Below are positions 56,685-64,000 of a stretch of 64,000 bases of DNA, in pieces. The stretch's first letter is position 1, and each line of letters starts with the position of its first letter. Source of the stretch: Streptomyces sp. RFCAC02 (lineage in GTDB: Bacteria; Actinomycetota; Actinomycetes; Streptomycetales; Streptomycetaceae); contig NZ_SAUH01000001.1 of assembly GCF_004193175.1 (NCBI RefSeq), forward strand, positions 3,350,501 to 3,414,500, read 5' to 3'. The notes under the pieces were generated by a model that made no database searches, was not told where the DNA came from, and worked only from the letters and a program-made list of their open reading frames with translations. The translations under genes were made by a program, and so were the position numbers.

Positions 56685-57568
56685 TCAGGCCGCGGCCCGG
56701 GCGTTGCGCAGGAACGCCGCGAGACCGGCCAGGTCGTCGGTGTTGAGGTGGTCGACCCCGGCCGCCAGCAGCTCCCGCCAGACGGCGGTCCGCGCCGGCC
56801 CCGGGATGTCCGGCGTGGCCCAGAAACGGACCCGCTGCCCGGCCGCGTGTGCCCGCGCGGTGCTGTCGCGCAGCAGGGCGCGTTCGGCCGCCGGCATCGC
56901 TCCCTCGCCCTGCCAGGTGAAGACCGCGCTCCAGGACGCGCTGATCAGCGGGATGAACGACGCGGGGACCCCGCTGCCCAGGTCCTCCGGCCGGCCGTCG
57001 TAGAACGCGTACCGCACCCGCTGCGCCGCCATCGGCTCCCGCGCCGCCCGGTCGCCGGAGACCACGGCCGTCACGGCTCCGGGCCGCACCCGCCCGTCCA
57101 CGCACCGGGTCAGCAGCGAGCGGTACGGACCGAGCCGCCGCGCCAGCTCCCGGTAGGTGGGTCCGCCGGCCGTCTTGATGTCGATGAGGAGCTGGAACCC
57201 GGGGCCGTACCCCCGGTGGACGGCGCCCCGGTTCGCGCGCACCCGGGCGGCCAGCGGTTCCAGGTACAGGGCCTCCAGCGTGCGGGCCGGGTCGAGGTCC
57301 TCGGCGTCGTGCGCGACCAGCAGGTGCCCGTCCACCAGCCAGATGTCCGCCTCGACGCTGCCGAACCCCTGGTCGAGCGCGTCGAACAGGGGCGTGCGTG
57401 CTCGTAGTCGTTGTGCGCGTGGGCGCGCGGGAGAGGCGCGGGCGCCTCGTGCGCGCGTCCGCGCGGGGCGGTGGCCGCCGCGGCCCCCGCGAGGGGACCG
57501 GCGGCGAGCAGACCGGTCAGGCCGGCGGCGGCGAGGCCGAACGTACGCCGGGGAAAGGAATGTGCCAC
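56685..57568 (-). pseudogene. Tat-exported PI-PLC/GDPD-like phosphodiesterase, frameshifted
   Basis: The GTG start at 57568 has GGAGG 8 nt upstream. The leader M-A-H-S-F-P-R-R-T-F-G-L-A-A-A-G has the twin arginine of a Tat signal. The catalytic opening A-H-A-H-N-D-Y-E-H-A is in the first frame, and the rest (P-L-F-D-A-L-D-Q-G-F, V-E-A-D-I-W-L-V-D-G, V-A-H-D, L-L-I-D-I-K) is in a second frame to 56685. One more G in the G4 run at 57389-57392 joins H-A-R-P-L-F-D and gives about 294 aa. The HN...E...D/H layout is that of TIM-barrel phosphodiesterases acting on glycerophosphodiesters or phosphoinositides. It would act outside the membrane. The lesion may be a sequence error. Confidence 0.8.
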
Positions 57569-57703
57569 GGTGCGTGCCTCCGAGGAAGGGAGCGGACGAG
57601 CGGGCCGTCCGTGAGTATCGGGGCGTGCACCGGGCGTACGGGAGGGGGCCGGGGGAACGTTCGCCCGGCCGTCATCCGCGGTTCCCCCGCCGGGCGGGCG
57701 CGG

Positions 57704-58498
57704 TCAGCCGCCGAGGAACGCCGCGATCCGCTCGCCCCAGGTCCTGACGCCGGCGGCGTCGGTGGAGATGTGCAGCCGCGCGCCGGGCATGACCTCGGCG
57801 AGCTCCTCGGCCGTGGACACGGGGTGCCCCGGGTCGTCGGCCCAGGCCAGGATCAGCGTGGGCTGCGGGAGGGCGGCCAGTGCCTCGTGTGCCGGCAGGT
57901 TCGAGCGGGCGGCTCCGCGCAGCAGCGCGGACAGCACCTCGGGGTGCACGCCGGGCGAGCGCGGCGGGTAGCCGGGCGCGTCCGCCAGGGACGACGGGAC
58001 GGGGGCGCCGGCCCACGCCTCGGCGAGCGCCTCGATGCCCCGCTCGTCCAGCAGGTCGGCGTCCGCGCGGTAGCGGTCGGCCTGCGCGGGACGCGTGGCC
58101 CACGCGGTCGGCGGTATGAGCAGCACCAGCCGGTCGAAGCGCTCCGGGGCGAGCGCGGCGGCCGTCAGCACGGTCGCCGCGCCGAGCGAGGCGCCCATGC
58201 CGGTCACGGGGGCGCCGGGGCTCAGCCGGTCGATGAGGTCGAGGAGGTCCTGGGCGACGGCCGGGTAGGTGAAGTCGGAGTTCTCCGCCCGGCCGGTGGA
58301 CTCCCCGTGACCGCGCGCGTCGTACCGGACGAAACGGCGGCCGGGCAGCGCGCGCACCGGGTCCCAGCTGTAGAGGTCCATCGCGTCCTCGGCCGCGCGG
58401 CCCAGCAGCATGCCGTGGGCGTGGACGAGGAGCGGTCCCTCACCCGTCGACTCGTAGGCCAGCTCGATACCGTCCGGAAGAGTGAATCGTTCGGTCAT
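57704..58498 (-). CDS. Alpha/beta-hydrolase fold protein
   Basis: The product has 264 aa. The oxyanion region H-A-H-G-M-L at about 26-31, R-Y-D-A-R-G-H-G-E-S at 58-67 and the nucleophile elbow G-M-G-A-S-L-G with S104 are clear. The acid is probably the D in W-A-D-D-P-G-H-P. The usual C-terminal G-H is replaced by H-I-S-T-D-A-A-G, so the catalytic His is uncertain. The ATG at 58498 lacks a ribosome site but has TAGTGT 6 nt upstream on the minus strand, suggesting a leaderless transcript. An esterase or lactonase role is likely; the substrate is unknown. Confidence 0.87.
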   Translation of the reverse strand: MTERFTLPDGIELAYESTGEGPLLVHAHGMLLGRAAEDAMDLYSWDPVRALPGRRFVRYDARGHGESTGRAENSDFTYPAVAQDLLDLIDRLSPGAPVTGMGASLGAATVLTAAALAPERFDRLVLLIPPTAWATRPAQADRYRADADLLDERGIEALAEAWAGAPVPSSLADAPGYPPRSPGVHPEVLSALLRGAARSNLPAHEALAALPQPTLILAWADDPGHPVSTAEELAEVMPGARLHISTDAAGVRTWGERIAAFLGG

Positions 58499-58627
58499 GA
58501 ACTGACACTATCTACGCGGCAGTGAACGGTCGTCGCCTGGTTCATGTCTGTTTCTGGCCGCTTCCCCGTCTGTTCGCTGTCCCGCGGCCCGCGCTTCGGA
58601 TCGCGGCGGGCGGGTACCCGGGTCGGC

Positions 58628-59284
58628 GTGTTCCTTCTGAGCCCCCCAGGCGTGTACCGGCCGCAGGACGACACGTCCCTGCTGCTCGAAGCGCTCGTGC
58701 GCGAGCGGCTGGCGACCGGCGCCCGCGTCCTCGACGTGGGCACGGGATCGGGCGCGCTCGCCCTGGCCGCCGCGCGGCTCGGTTCCGCGCGCGTCACCGC
58801 GGTGGACGCGTCGCGCCGCGCCGTGCTCACCGCCAGGATCAACGCCTTGCTGGCCCGCCGCCGCGTCCGCGTGCACCGGGGTGACCTGTTCGCCCCCGTG
58901 ACCGGCCGGACGTTCGACCTCGTGCTGGCGAACCCGCCGTACGTCCCCTCGCCGCACCGCCACCTGCCCCGCCGCGGCCCCGCGCTCGCCTGGGACGCGG
59001 GCCGGGACGGGCGCGCCGTGCTCGACCGGATCTGCCACACCGTGCCGCAACTGCTGCGCCCGGGCGGCGTGGTGCTGATCGTGCACTCGGGGCTGTGCGA
59101 CCCGGAACGCACCGCGCGGGTCCTGGAGTCGTCGGGACTGAACGCGGGGATCACCGCCCGGCGGCACGTGCCGTTCGGGCCGGTCATGAGGGAACGTGCA
59201 GCCTGGCTGCGGGCGCAGGGCCTGCTGCGTCCGGGCGAGGAGAGGGAGGAGCTGGCCGTTGTCCGCGGCGAACGCGTCATCTGA
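58628..59284 (+). CDS. HemK2/MTQ2-like N5-glutamine or related class I methyltransferase
   Basis: The product has about 218 aa from GTG 58628, where family proteins begin just before P-P-G-V-Y-R-P-Q-D-D-T. An ATG at 58544 adds 28 residues and cannot be excluded. SAM motif I is V-L-D-V-G-T-G-S-G-A-L-A-L, and the catalytic N-P-P-Y follows L-V-L-A. N-P-P-Y methyltransferases act on Gln, Asn, Lys or adenine amino nitrogens; HemK2/PrmC relatives methylate proteins. The length fits HemK2 rather than PrmC. The next gene overlaps it and encodes a CDGSH protein. Confidence 0.87.
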   Translation: MFLLSPPGVYRPQDDTSLLLEALVRERLATGARVLDVGTGSGALALAAARLGSARVTAVDASRRAVLTARINALLARRRVRVHRGDLFAPVTGRTFDLVLANPPYVPSPHRHLPRRGPALAWDAGRDGRAVLDRICHTVPQLLRPGGVVLIVHSGLCDPERTARVLESSGLNAGITARRHVPFGPVMRERAAWLRAQGLLRPGEEREELAVVRGERVI

Positions 59285-59555
59285 GCAGCCGGGCACGGGG
59301 GAGACCGGGGAAGCGGTCGAACCGCCGAGGCCGGCCCGCCGTGTGTCCATGGAACCGGGCGGCCCGGTGCTGGTGGAAGGACCGGTCGAGTACGTCGGCG
59401 AGGACGGCACGGTGACCCGGTCGGACCGGCCGGTGGTGGCGCTGTGCACCTGCCGCAGGAGCAAGCTGTTCCCCTTCTGCGACACGAGCCACCGCCGCCG
59501 CAGCAGGAACGGGACCGTCCGCCGGCCGCGCCGCGGCCCGGACGACGACGCCTGA
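59259..59555 (+). CDS. CDGSH-type iron-sulfur protein
   Basis: The product has 98 aa from TTG 59259, chosen because AGGGAGGAG ends 7 nt upstream inside the methyltransferase gene. ATG 59349 (68 aa) is the alternative. The cluster motif is C-T-C-R-R-S-K-L-F-P-F-C-D-T-S-H: three cysteines and one histidine that bind a 2Fe-2S cluster, with D-T-S-H in place of D-G-S-H. The tail is Arg-rich. Such proteins act in redox or iron-sulfur handling. It overlaps the methyltransferase by 26 nt and faces the haem-oxygenase-like gene, a plausible redox partner. Confidence 0.85.
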   Translation: MSAANASSEQPGTGETGEAVEPPRPARRVSMEPGGPVLVEGPVEYVGEDGTVTRSDRPVVALCTCRRSKLFPFCDTSHRRRSRNGTVRRPRRGPDDDA

Positions 59556-59630
59556 GCGCCGCCGCGCGGCCGTGTCACCCGCGGGCGAACGGGGACCCGG
59601 TACGCGCCGCGCACCGCCGGACCGCCCCCG

Positions 59631-60611
59631 TCACGGCGCCCGCAGCGCGGAGCGGCCCTCACGCCACGGCGTGATCATCGAGCGCGCGAGCCGGTCCTCC
59701 AGCCACTCCGTGGCGTCGATGCCGAAGACCACGTCGCCGGCCAGCTCCGGCTCGTCGGCCAGCAGCCCGCCGACGACCTCGCGCCGCATCACCTGCTCGT
59801 GCACCGCGTCCGCCTCGACGTGCTCGGCGTAGAAGTGGATCGCCGCCGGCCCCGCGCCGAGCCGCTCCATCGCCTGCGTCATCCGGCGCGAGGCGGGCGA
59901 CGAGGTGATCTCCACGGAGGCGTAGTGGCCGACCATGGCGCCGCGCAGCGCCCGGTGCAGGCCGAACAGCGACATCAGGTTCACGGTGGCGAGCATCTCG
60001 GGCGTGCCCTCCTCCAGGTACCGGCCGTAGGCCGGGTCGAGACCCAGGTCGGCCATGAGGTCGGCGAACAGCCGCTGGTGCATGCGGTCCGCCCGCCCCG
60101 AGCCGTACTCGTCGTACTCGACCGCGACGAAGCCGGCCTTCGCGCGCCCGAGCAGGTGCGGGATGGCGTAGGCGTGGGGGTCGCCCTCCTTCAGGTGGTA
60201 CAGCGAACGCAGCGCGGCGTACTCGCGCAGGTGCCGCAGCTCGCCCTCCTCGCGCAGGAAACCGGTGATCCCGCCGGCCTCGACCGGCTCCACGAGCAGG
60301 CCGTCCAGGGCGGACTCCACGTCGGGATGGACGGGCACCTCGGTGCGCAGCGCGGCGAGGAAGGCGCGCTCCAGCGCTCCCCGCAGCCGCAGCACCTCCG
60401 GGTGCCACTCCCAGCCGTCGTCCACCCCGTCGAAGCCGCGGTAGTGCAGCTCGTAGGCGAGGAACAGCGCGAGCTGGACGTCGTCGCCGAACGGATCGGC
60501 GCCCCCGGTCCCCGACGGCAGGTCCACCGCGCCGGGCGAAGGGTCGGGGTCGCGCTCCAGCGTCCCGATCAGTGCCGCCGACAGGTCCCCGCGCGCGGCT
60601 GGCAGTTTCAT
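59631..60611 (-). CDS. Iron-containing redox enzyme, haem-oxygenase-like fold
   Basis: The product has 326 aa. The ATG at 60611 follows AAGGAG at 6 nt. The protein is helical with repeated Glu/His pairs: F-L-A-Y-E-L-H-Y, V-E-Y-D-E-Y-G-S-G, D-R-M-H-Q-R-L-F, F-Y-A-E-H-V-E-A-D-A-V-H-E. These fit the haem-oxygenase-like diiron oxidase superfamily rather than a haem enzyme. The substrate is unknown. The convergent CDGSH gene, 75 nt away, is a possible electron donor. The upstream MarP-like gene runs in the same direction. Confidence 0.88.
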   Translation of the reverse strand: MKLPAARGDLSAALIGTLERDPDPSPGAVDLPSGTGGADPFGDDVQLALFLAYELHYRGFDGVDDGWEWHPEVLRLRGALERAFLAALRTEVPVHPDVESALDGLLVEPVEAGGITGFLREEGELRHLREYAALRSLYHLKEGDPHAYAIPHLLGRAKAGFVAVEYDEYGSGRADRMHQRLFADLMADLGLDPAYGRYLEEGTPEMLATVNLMSLFGLHRALRGAMVGHYASVEITSSPASRRMTQAMERLGAGPAAIHFYAEHVEADAVHEQVMRREVVGGLLADEPELAGDVVFGIDATEWLEDRLARSMITPWREGRSALRAP

Positions 60612-60626
60612 GGGCGCTCCTTCTCC

Positions 60627-60670
60627 CCGCGGCTTCGCGGCCCCGGGGGACCGTGCGTACGGCCCGTACG
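60627..60670 (-). terminator. Weak hairpins between the MarP-like and redox-enzyme genes
   Basis: CGTACG...CGTACG (60656-60670) and CCGCG...CGCGG (60627-60640) form two short hairpins in the 81-nt gap. They could end the MarP-like transcript, but the arms are short. Confidence 0.3.
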
Positions 60671-60692
60671 GGTACCCGCGGGGGCTCCGCTG

Positions 60693-61826
60693 TCACATGA
60701 AGCCGCGTATCTGGTCGGCCGTGAGGACGTAGCCGGTCTCCGCGTCGGTGACCGAGCGGGCGAAGACCATCCCCGACACCTCGCCGTCGGTGGTGAGGAG
60801 GGGGCCGCCCGAGTTCCCCGGCCGGACCAGGGAGCGGATCGTGTAGATGTCGCGGGTGACCATGCTCTCGCCGTGGATGTCCTGGCCGCGCGCCTCGGTG
60901 CGGCCGGCGACGGTGGCGGCGCGCAGGTCGAGCCCGCCGTTCTCCGGGTAGCCGGCGACGACGGCCGGATCACCGCGCTCCGCGTCCCCGGCGACGGTGA
61001 GCACCGGCGCGTCGAGACCCGACACCTCGAGAACCGCGACATCGACCTGCTCGTCCGCCCGGACGACGGTGGCGTCCATGCTCGGCCCGACGCCGCCGAC
61101 CTGCACCGACACGGCGGACGCGCCGTCGACGACGTGCGCGTTGGTCATGACGAGCCCGTCGTCGAAGACGAACCCGCTGCCCTCCTGGCCCGAGCCGAGC
61201 CCCGAGGTGGCGGTGATCTTGACGGTGGACCCGGTTGCGGCGGCCACGGCGGCCTCGGTGACGTTGTCCCCCGACGGCTCGGGCACCTCGGCGGTCGGGG
61301 CGTTCGCGAAGGGGTCGAAGACCTGCGGGAAGCCGGCGTCCGTCAGCGCGTGCGTGGCGCGGCTGAACCAGGTGGGTGCCTGGTCGGGCATCCGCTCCTG
61401 CACGGATCCGAGCACCCACGAGCCCTGCACCTCGCGGTTGAGCCCGGCCGAGGGGGTGGGCAGCAGGGCGCTCGCCGCGATCCAGGCCACCAGCAGGGCC
61501 GCGACGGCGTTGAACGCGGCGCCGCCGACGCCGTCCAGCCAGCGGGCCGGCGCCCAGCGCACCGCCTTCCGCAGCCGCAGGGCCAGCGGCCAGGCGATCC
61601 CCTGCCCGACGGCCGCGGGCACCAGCACGACGAGGAGGGCGACCGTCGTGGTGCTCGCCGCGCCCGGCGTCATCGGGTCGATCGCGAACGGCAGCAGCCA
61701 TACGCCGAGCACCGCGCCGCCGACGAAGCCGGCCAGCGAGACCACCCCGGCGAGCAGCCCCCGACGGTAGCCCGCGACGCCGGCCGCCACGGCCGCCGCG
61801 ATCAGCAGGACGTCCAGCACGTTCAC
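60693..61826 (-). CDS. MarP-like periplasmic/extracytoplasmic serine protease
   Basis: The product has 377 aa. The GTG at 61826 follows AGGAAGGGGGG. The N-terminal part has four hydrophobic segments (about 5-20, 28-48, 62-82 and 105-123) of the CvpA (colicin V production) type. Residues about 200-377 are a trypsin-like domain with the triad H233 (T-N-A-H-V-V-D), D264 (V-D-V-A-V) and S341 (G-N-S-G-G-P). Mycobacterial MarP has this same layout and protects against acid and oxidative stress, so a cell-envelope stress role is likely. The nearest rightward neighbour is the divergent sigma factor, across 401 nt. Confidence 0.92.
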   Translation of the reverse strand: MNVLDVLLIAAAVAAGVAGYRRGLLAGVVSLAGFVGGAVLGVWLLPFAIDPMTPGAASTTTVALLVVLVPAAVGQGIAWPLALRLRKAVRWAPARWLDGVGGAAFNAVAALLVAWIAASALLPTPSAGLNREVQGSWVLGSVQERMPDQAPTWFSRATHALTDAGFPQVFDPFANAPTAEVPEPSGDNVTEAAVAAATGSTVKITATSGLGSGQEGSGFVFDDGLVMTNAHVVDGASAVSVQVGGVGPSMDATVVRADEQVDVAVLEVSGLDAPVLTVAGDAERGDPAVVAGYPENGGLDLRAATVAGRTEARGQDIHGESMVTRDIYTIRSLVRPGNSGGPLLTTDGEVSGMVFARSVTDAETGYVLTADQIRGFM

Positions 61827-62030
61827 CGATACGACCCCCCTTCCTCCGCGCTCTGCGCAAACCTTCCGACGGTGGAACGGGAGGCCCGGCCGGCCGCGTT
61901 CCCGGACCGATGTCCCTCGTTCAGGTGATCGGTACCCGCGCACCCAGCCGAACGACGTGCCCGGTCCGTGCCCCGAGTCTCCTTCCGCCGCCCGGACCGG
62001 GGCAACCGCGGCGGACCCCCCGTCGAACGT

Positions 62031-62055
62031 GTTTACGCATGCACAGGACGGGCAA
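62031..62055 (+). promoter_or_regulatory. Candidate SigB/SigF-type promoter
   Basis: GTTTAC (62031-62036), a 13-nt spacer and GGGCAA (62050-62055) resemble the alternative-sigma consensus GTTTAA and GGGTAT. It would drive the sigma-factor gene with a leader of about 165 nt, suggesting autoregulation. Confidence 0.4.
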
Positions 62056-62126
62056 GCGGAGGACAAGGGTGGACGAGACCGGTCAAATCGGTCCCATTTG
62101 TTCACTCGGGCGGGCCACACAGCAGT

Positions 62127-62188
62127 GTCACCGCGCCAGTCACCACACAGGTCACCACCAGGTCACCAGTACACCGAGCAGTGTCACC
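62127..62188 (+). repeat. Five phased GTCACC boxes in the sigma-factor leader
   Basis: GTCACC occurs at 62127, 62139, 62151, 62162 and 62183, with spacings of 12, 12, 11 and 21 nt, close to one or two helical turns. It is either an operator array or an RNA leader element. Confidence 0.5.
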
Positions 62189-62227
62189 AGCACAGTCCAT
62201 TCAGCCCAGTCACAGCGGAGCACAGTC

Positions 62228-63037
62228 ATGGGAACAACGGCCCACCCGCCGACCCGGACGCGACGTCACCCGCACGATGACGCCCCGGACACATCGGACA
62301 GCCTCGCCCGCATCGCCGCCCTCCCCGACGGCGCCGAGCGCCGCCGCCTCCGGCAGGAGGTGGTGTGCGCCTGGATGCCGATGGCGGACCGGCTCGCACG
62401 CCGGTTCCGGGACCGGGGCGAGAGTCTGGAGGATCTGGAACAGGTCGCGGCCCTCGGCCTGGTCAAGGCCGTCGACCGGTACGACCCGGAGCGCGGCAAG
62501 GCCTTCGAGAGCTACGCCGTCCCGACCATCGTGGGCGAGGTGAAACGTCACTTCCGCGACCACCTCTGGGGCGTGCACGTGCCCCGCCGCACGCAGGAGA
62601 TCCGCAACCGGGTCCGCGCCGCCCGCCAGGAGCTCGACGTCCGGGTGGACGACCACGCGCCGCCCGTCCGCGCCCTGGCCGAACACTGCGGCCTCACCCA
62701 GGACGAGGTGCGCGACGGCCTCGCCGCCCTCGGCGGCTTCAGCCCGCTGTCCCTCGACGCCGACATCACCCGCGAGGGACAGGGCTACGCCCTCGGCGAC
62801 ACGCTCGGCGACGCCGACCCCGGCTTCGAGCAGGTGCTCTACCGCGAGGTCGTGCGCCCCCGGCTGAGCGACCTGCCCGAACGCGACCAGCAGATCCTCT
62901 ACCTGCGGTTCTTCGAGGAGCGGACCCAGAGCGAGATAGCGGACCGGCTCGGCATCTCGCAGATGCACGTCTCCCGGCTCCTCACCCGCATCTGCGCCCG
63001 GCTGCACGACGAGATCGAGGCCGACACCGCGGCCTGA
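62228..63037 (+). CDS. SigB/SigF-family RNA polymerase sigma factor
   Basis: The product has 269 aa. The ATG at 62228 has GGAG 7 nt upstream, which decides the start against the long open frame before it. Region 2 is shown by L-E-D-L-E-Q-V-A-A-L-G-L-V-K-A-V-D-R-Y-D-P-E-R-G and F-E-S-Y-A-V-P-T-I-V-G-E-V-K-R-H-F-R-D. Region 3 has L-T-Q-D-E-V-R-D-G-L, and region 4 has R-T-Q-S-E-I-A-D-R-L-G-I-S-Q-M-H-V-S-R-L. This is the group-3 type that controls stress and differentiation genes in streptomycetes and is usually held by an anti-sigma factor, none of which is adjacent. Confidence 0.93.
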   Translation: MGTTAHPPTRTRRHPHDDAPDTSDSLARIAALPDGAERRRLRQEVVCAWMPMADRLARRFRDRGESLEDLEQVAALGLVKAVDRYDPERGKAFESYAVPTIVGEVKRHFRDHLWGVHVPRRTQEIRNRVRAARQELDVRVDDHAPPVRALAEHCGLTQDEVRDGLAALGGFSPLSLDADITREGQGYALGDTLGDADPGFEQVLYREVVRPRLSDLPERDQQILYLRFFEERTQSEIADRLGISQMHVSRLLTRICARLHDEIEADTAA

Positions 63038-63053
63038 TCCGGCGGCCCGGGCG

Positions 63054-63539
63054 CTACGGCCGCTGCCGCGCGAACCACTCCCGCGTCCGCGCCGGCGTCC
63101 CCGGGTGCGACCGCTCCACGTCGTCCCTGAGGTCGGCGAGCGTCTGCCCCGCCAGCTCCCTGCGCCAGGCAAGCTCGGCCCGCCGCATCGTCTGCGAGAC
63201 GTGGCAGGACCGGGCGTAGTCCACGTCGTCCCGACCCTCGGGCCCGTTGCGGAGCAGCCCGGAGCAGCGGAACGCGTCCCCCGGCCCCTCGATCGCCGTC
63301 ACCACGTCGAGGACGGTGATCCGCTCCGGCGGCCGCGCGAGCCGGAACCCGCCGCGCGGCCCGGGCGTCGAGGTGACGATGCCCGCGCGCGCCAGCGCCT
63401 GGAGCTGCTTGTTCAGGTACGCGGCGGGCAGGTCGTAGAACGCGGCGAGCCGCGCCGCGGTCCGCGCCTCGCCCGGCTCGACCCAGGTGAGGTTCAGGCA
63501 GCTGTGCAGTGCCCACTCGACACCCTCGCTCATCCGCAT
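63054..63539 (-). CDS. Rrf2-family transcriptional regulator
   Basis: The product has 161 aa from ATG 63539 (ATG 63533 and a further upstream ATG are possible; no clear ribosome site). The winged helix contains L-P-A-A-Y-L-N-K-Q-L-Q-A-L-A-R-A-G-I-V, followed by G-P-R-G-G-F-R-L-A-R-P and I-T-V-L-D-V-V-T-A-I-E-G, typical of Rrf2. Only two cysteines (F-R-C-S and S-C-H) lie in the ligand region, one fewer than IscR-type iron-sulfur sensors, so the sensed signal is uncertain. It converges on the sigma factor 16 nt away. Confidence 0.88.
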   Translation of the reverse strand: MRMSEGVEWALHSCLNLTWVEPGEARTAARLAAFYDLPAAYLNKQLQALARAGIVTSTPGPRGGFRLARPPERITVLDVVTAIEGPGDAFRCSGLLRNGPEGRDDVDYARSCHVSQTMRRAELAWRRELAGQTLADLRDDVERSHPGTPARTREWFARQRP

Positions 63540-63578
63540 ATCCGGGAGCCTAGACATCCAGAATCGGGCACCGCAACC

Positions 63579-63618
63579 CTGTGCGGCCCGCCCCCGCGCA
63601 CGGGGACGGGCCGCACAG
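63579..63618 (-). terminator. Hairpin after the dihydrolipoyl dehydrogenase gene
   Basis: The perfect 12-bp arms CTGTGCGGCCCG (63579-63590) and CGGGCCGCACAG (63607-63618) enclose a 16-nt loop. The hairpin starts 20 nt past the dehydrogenase stop. Confidence 0.75.
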
Positions 63619-63637
63619 ACGCAACCGGGGGACCGGG

Positions 63638-64000
63638 CTACATGTTGATCATGTGGCCGGCCAGGCCGTGGATGGCCTCCTTCACGGCCTCGCCCAGCGT
63701 CGGGTGCGCGTGGACGTTGCGCGCGACCTCGTGGACGGTGAGGTCCCACTGCTGCGCCAGCGTCAGCTCCGGCAGCAGCTCCGTCACCTCGGGGCCGATG
63801 AGATGCGCGCCGAGCAGTTCGCCGTGGCGGCCGTCGCTGATGATCTTCACGAAGCCGGACGGCTGCCCGAGGCCGTGCGCCTTGCCGTTCGCCGTGAACG
63901 GGAACTTGACCACCTGCACGTCGTAGCCGCGCTCCCGCGCCTGCTCCTCGGTGAAACCGAAGCTCGCGATCTGCGGCTGGCAGTAGGTGGCGCGCGGGAT
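63638..64000 (-). CDS. lpdA: Dihydrolipoyl dehydrogenase, C-terminal part, cut by the window edge
   Basis: The 3' 121 codons are present; the gene continues past 64000. The part seen is the dimerisation domain: [12 protein letters not shown] near the edge, [17 protein letters not shown] and the active-site H-P-T-L-G-E motif, whose His and Glu form the catalytic base pair. The FAD and NAD domains lie outside. The enzyme is the E3 component that reoxidises lipoyl groups of 2-oxoacid dehydrogenases and possibly the glycine cleavage complex. Confidence 0.92.
   Translation of the reverse strand: MPRATYCQPQIASFGFTEEQARERGYDVQVVKFPFTANGKAHGLGQPSGFVKIISDGRHGELLGAHLIGPEVTELLPELTLAQQWDLTVHEVARNVHAHPTLGEAVKEAIHGLAGHMINM

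Larger units (their letters stand above)
61827..62227. other. 401-bp divergent intergenic region, MarP-like gene and sigma factor
   Basis: No gene is recognised. The region contains a candidate SigB-type promoter (62031-62055) and five GTCACC boxes (62127-62188) on the sigma-factor side. The open frame that extends the sigma-factor gene upstream encodes low-complexity His/Thr/Ser-rich sequence and is not supported as protein. Confidence 0.55.

Noticed and set aside
62127..62188. GTCACC repeats considered as a CRISPR array.
   Set aside because: The repeats are only 6 bp, with spacers of 5-15 nt and no cas genes.
61910..62227. In-frame upstream extension of the sigma factor.
   Set aside because: It is low-complexity, contains the GTCACC repeats, and the ATG at 62228 has a good ribosome site.

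Overview
The window is very GC-rich, with strong G/C preference at third codon positions, many GTG starts, GTGA/ATGA start-stop overlaps, a Tat-type signal and typical actinobacterial families (WYL and Rrf2 regulators, a SigB/F-type sigma factor, a MarP-like protease, CDGSH plus a haem-oxygenase-fold redox enzyme). It most likely comes from a Streptomyces or a close relative. No rRNA, tRNA, CRISPR array or insertion sequence was seen.

Region 1 (1-41035) is one tightly packed, rightward set of nine genes and is the most unusual part of the window. It begins with the 3' 32.4 kb of a giant gene (more than 10,800 codons, cut by the left edge). The product has about 70 degenerate units of about 132 residues, helical linkers between super-blocks, and a separate C-terminal part with hydrophobic segments. 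Two bases later comes a fusion of a right-handed beta-helix with a CbxX/CfxQ (EccA/SpoVK-like) AAA ATPase. Then follow two membrane-anchored proteins with extracytoplasmic ricin-type lectin domains, a small EspC/WXG-like helical protein, a 722-aa protein with an N-terminal WXG-like hairpin, and three paralogous lipoproteins. The 3' part of the 722-aa gene and the lipoproteins have clearly lower GC than the genes upstream. The set looks like a type VII secretion-linked giant surface protein or effector locus with candidate immunity or partner lipoproteins. This is an inference: no ESX membrane-core gene is in the window.

Region 2 (41049-50011) holds a MocR-type aminotransferase without its HTH domain, an NAD-dependent epimerase, a WYL regulator divergent from a DHA2 drug exporter, and an ArsR-like regulator / ABC ATPase / FtsX permease operon. 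The operon is preceded by three phased TGTGCACA palindromes. The permease carries a frameshift.

Region 3 (50412-58498) is mixed housekeeping and accessory content: an EamA transporter, a quinone-oxidoreductase-like dehydrogenase, a small zinc-ribbon protein, a frameshifted two-domain VOC protein, a secreted FG-GAP protein, a fumarylacetoacetate-hydrolase family enzyme, a small unknown protein, a frameshifted Tat-exported PI-PLC/GDPD-like phosphodiesterase and an alpha/beta hydrolase.

Region 4 (58628-64000) holds a HemK2-like methyltransferase overlapping a CDGSH iron-sulfur gene, a convergent haem-oxygenase-like metalloenzyme, a MarP-like membrane serine protease, a SigB/F-type sigma factor behind a GTCACC-repeat leader, an Rrf2 regulator, and the 3' end of a dihydrolipoyl dehydrogenase gene cut by the right edge.

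Three genes contain single frameshifts, two of them in G4 runs that need one more G. They are as likely to be sequence errors as real lesions.
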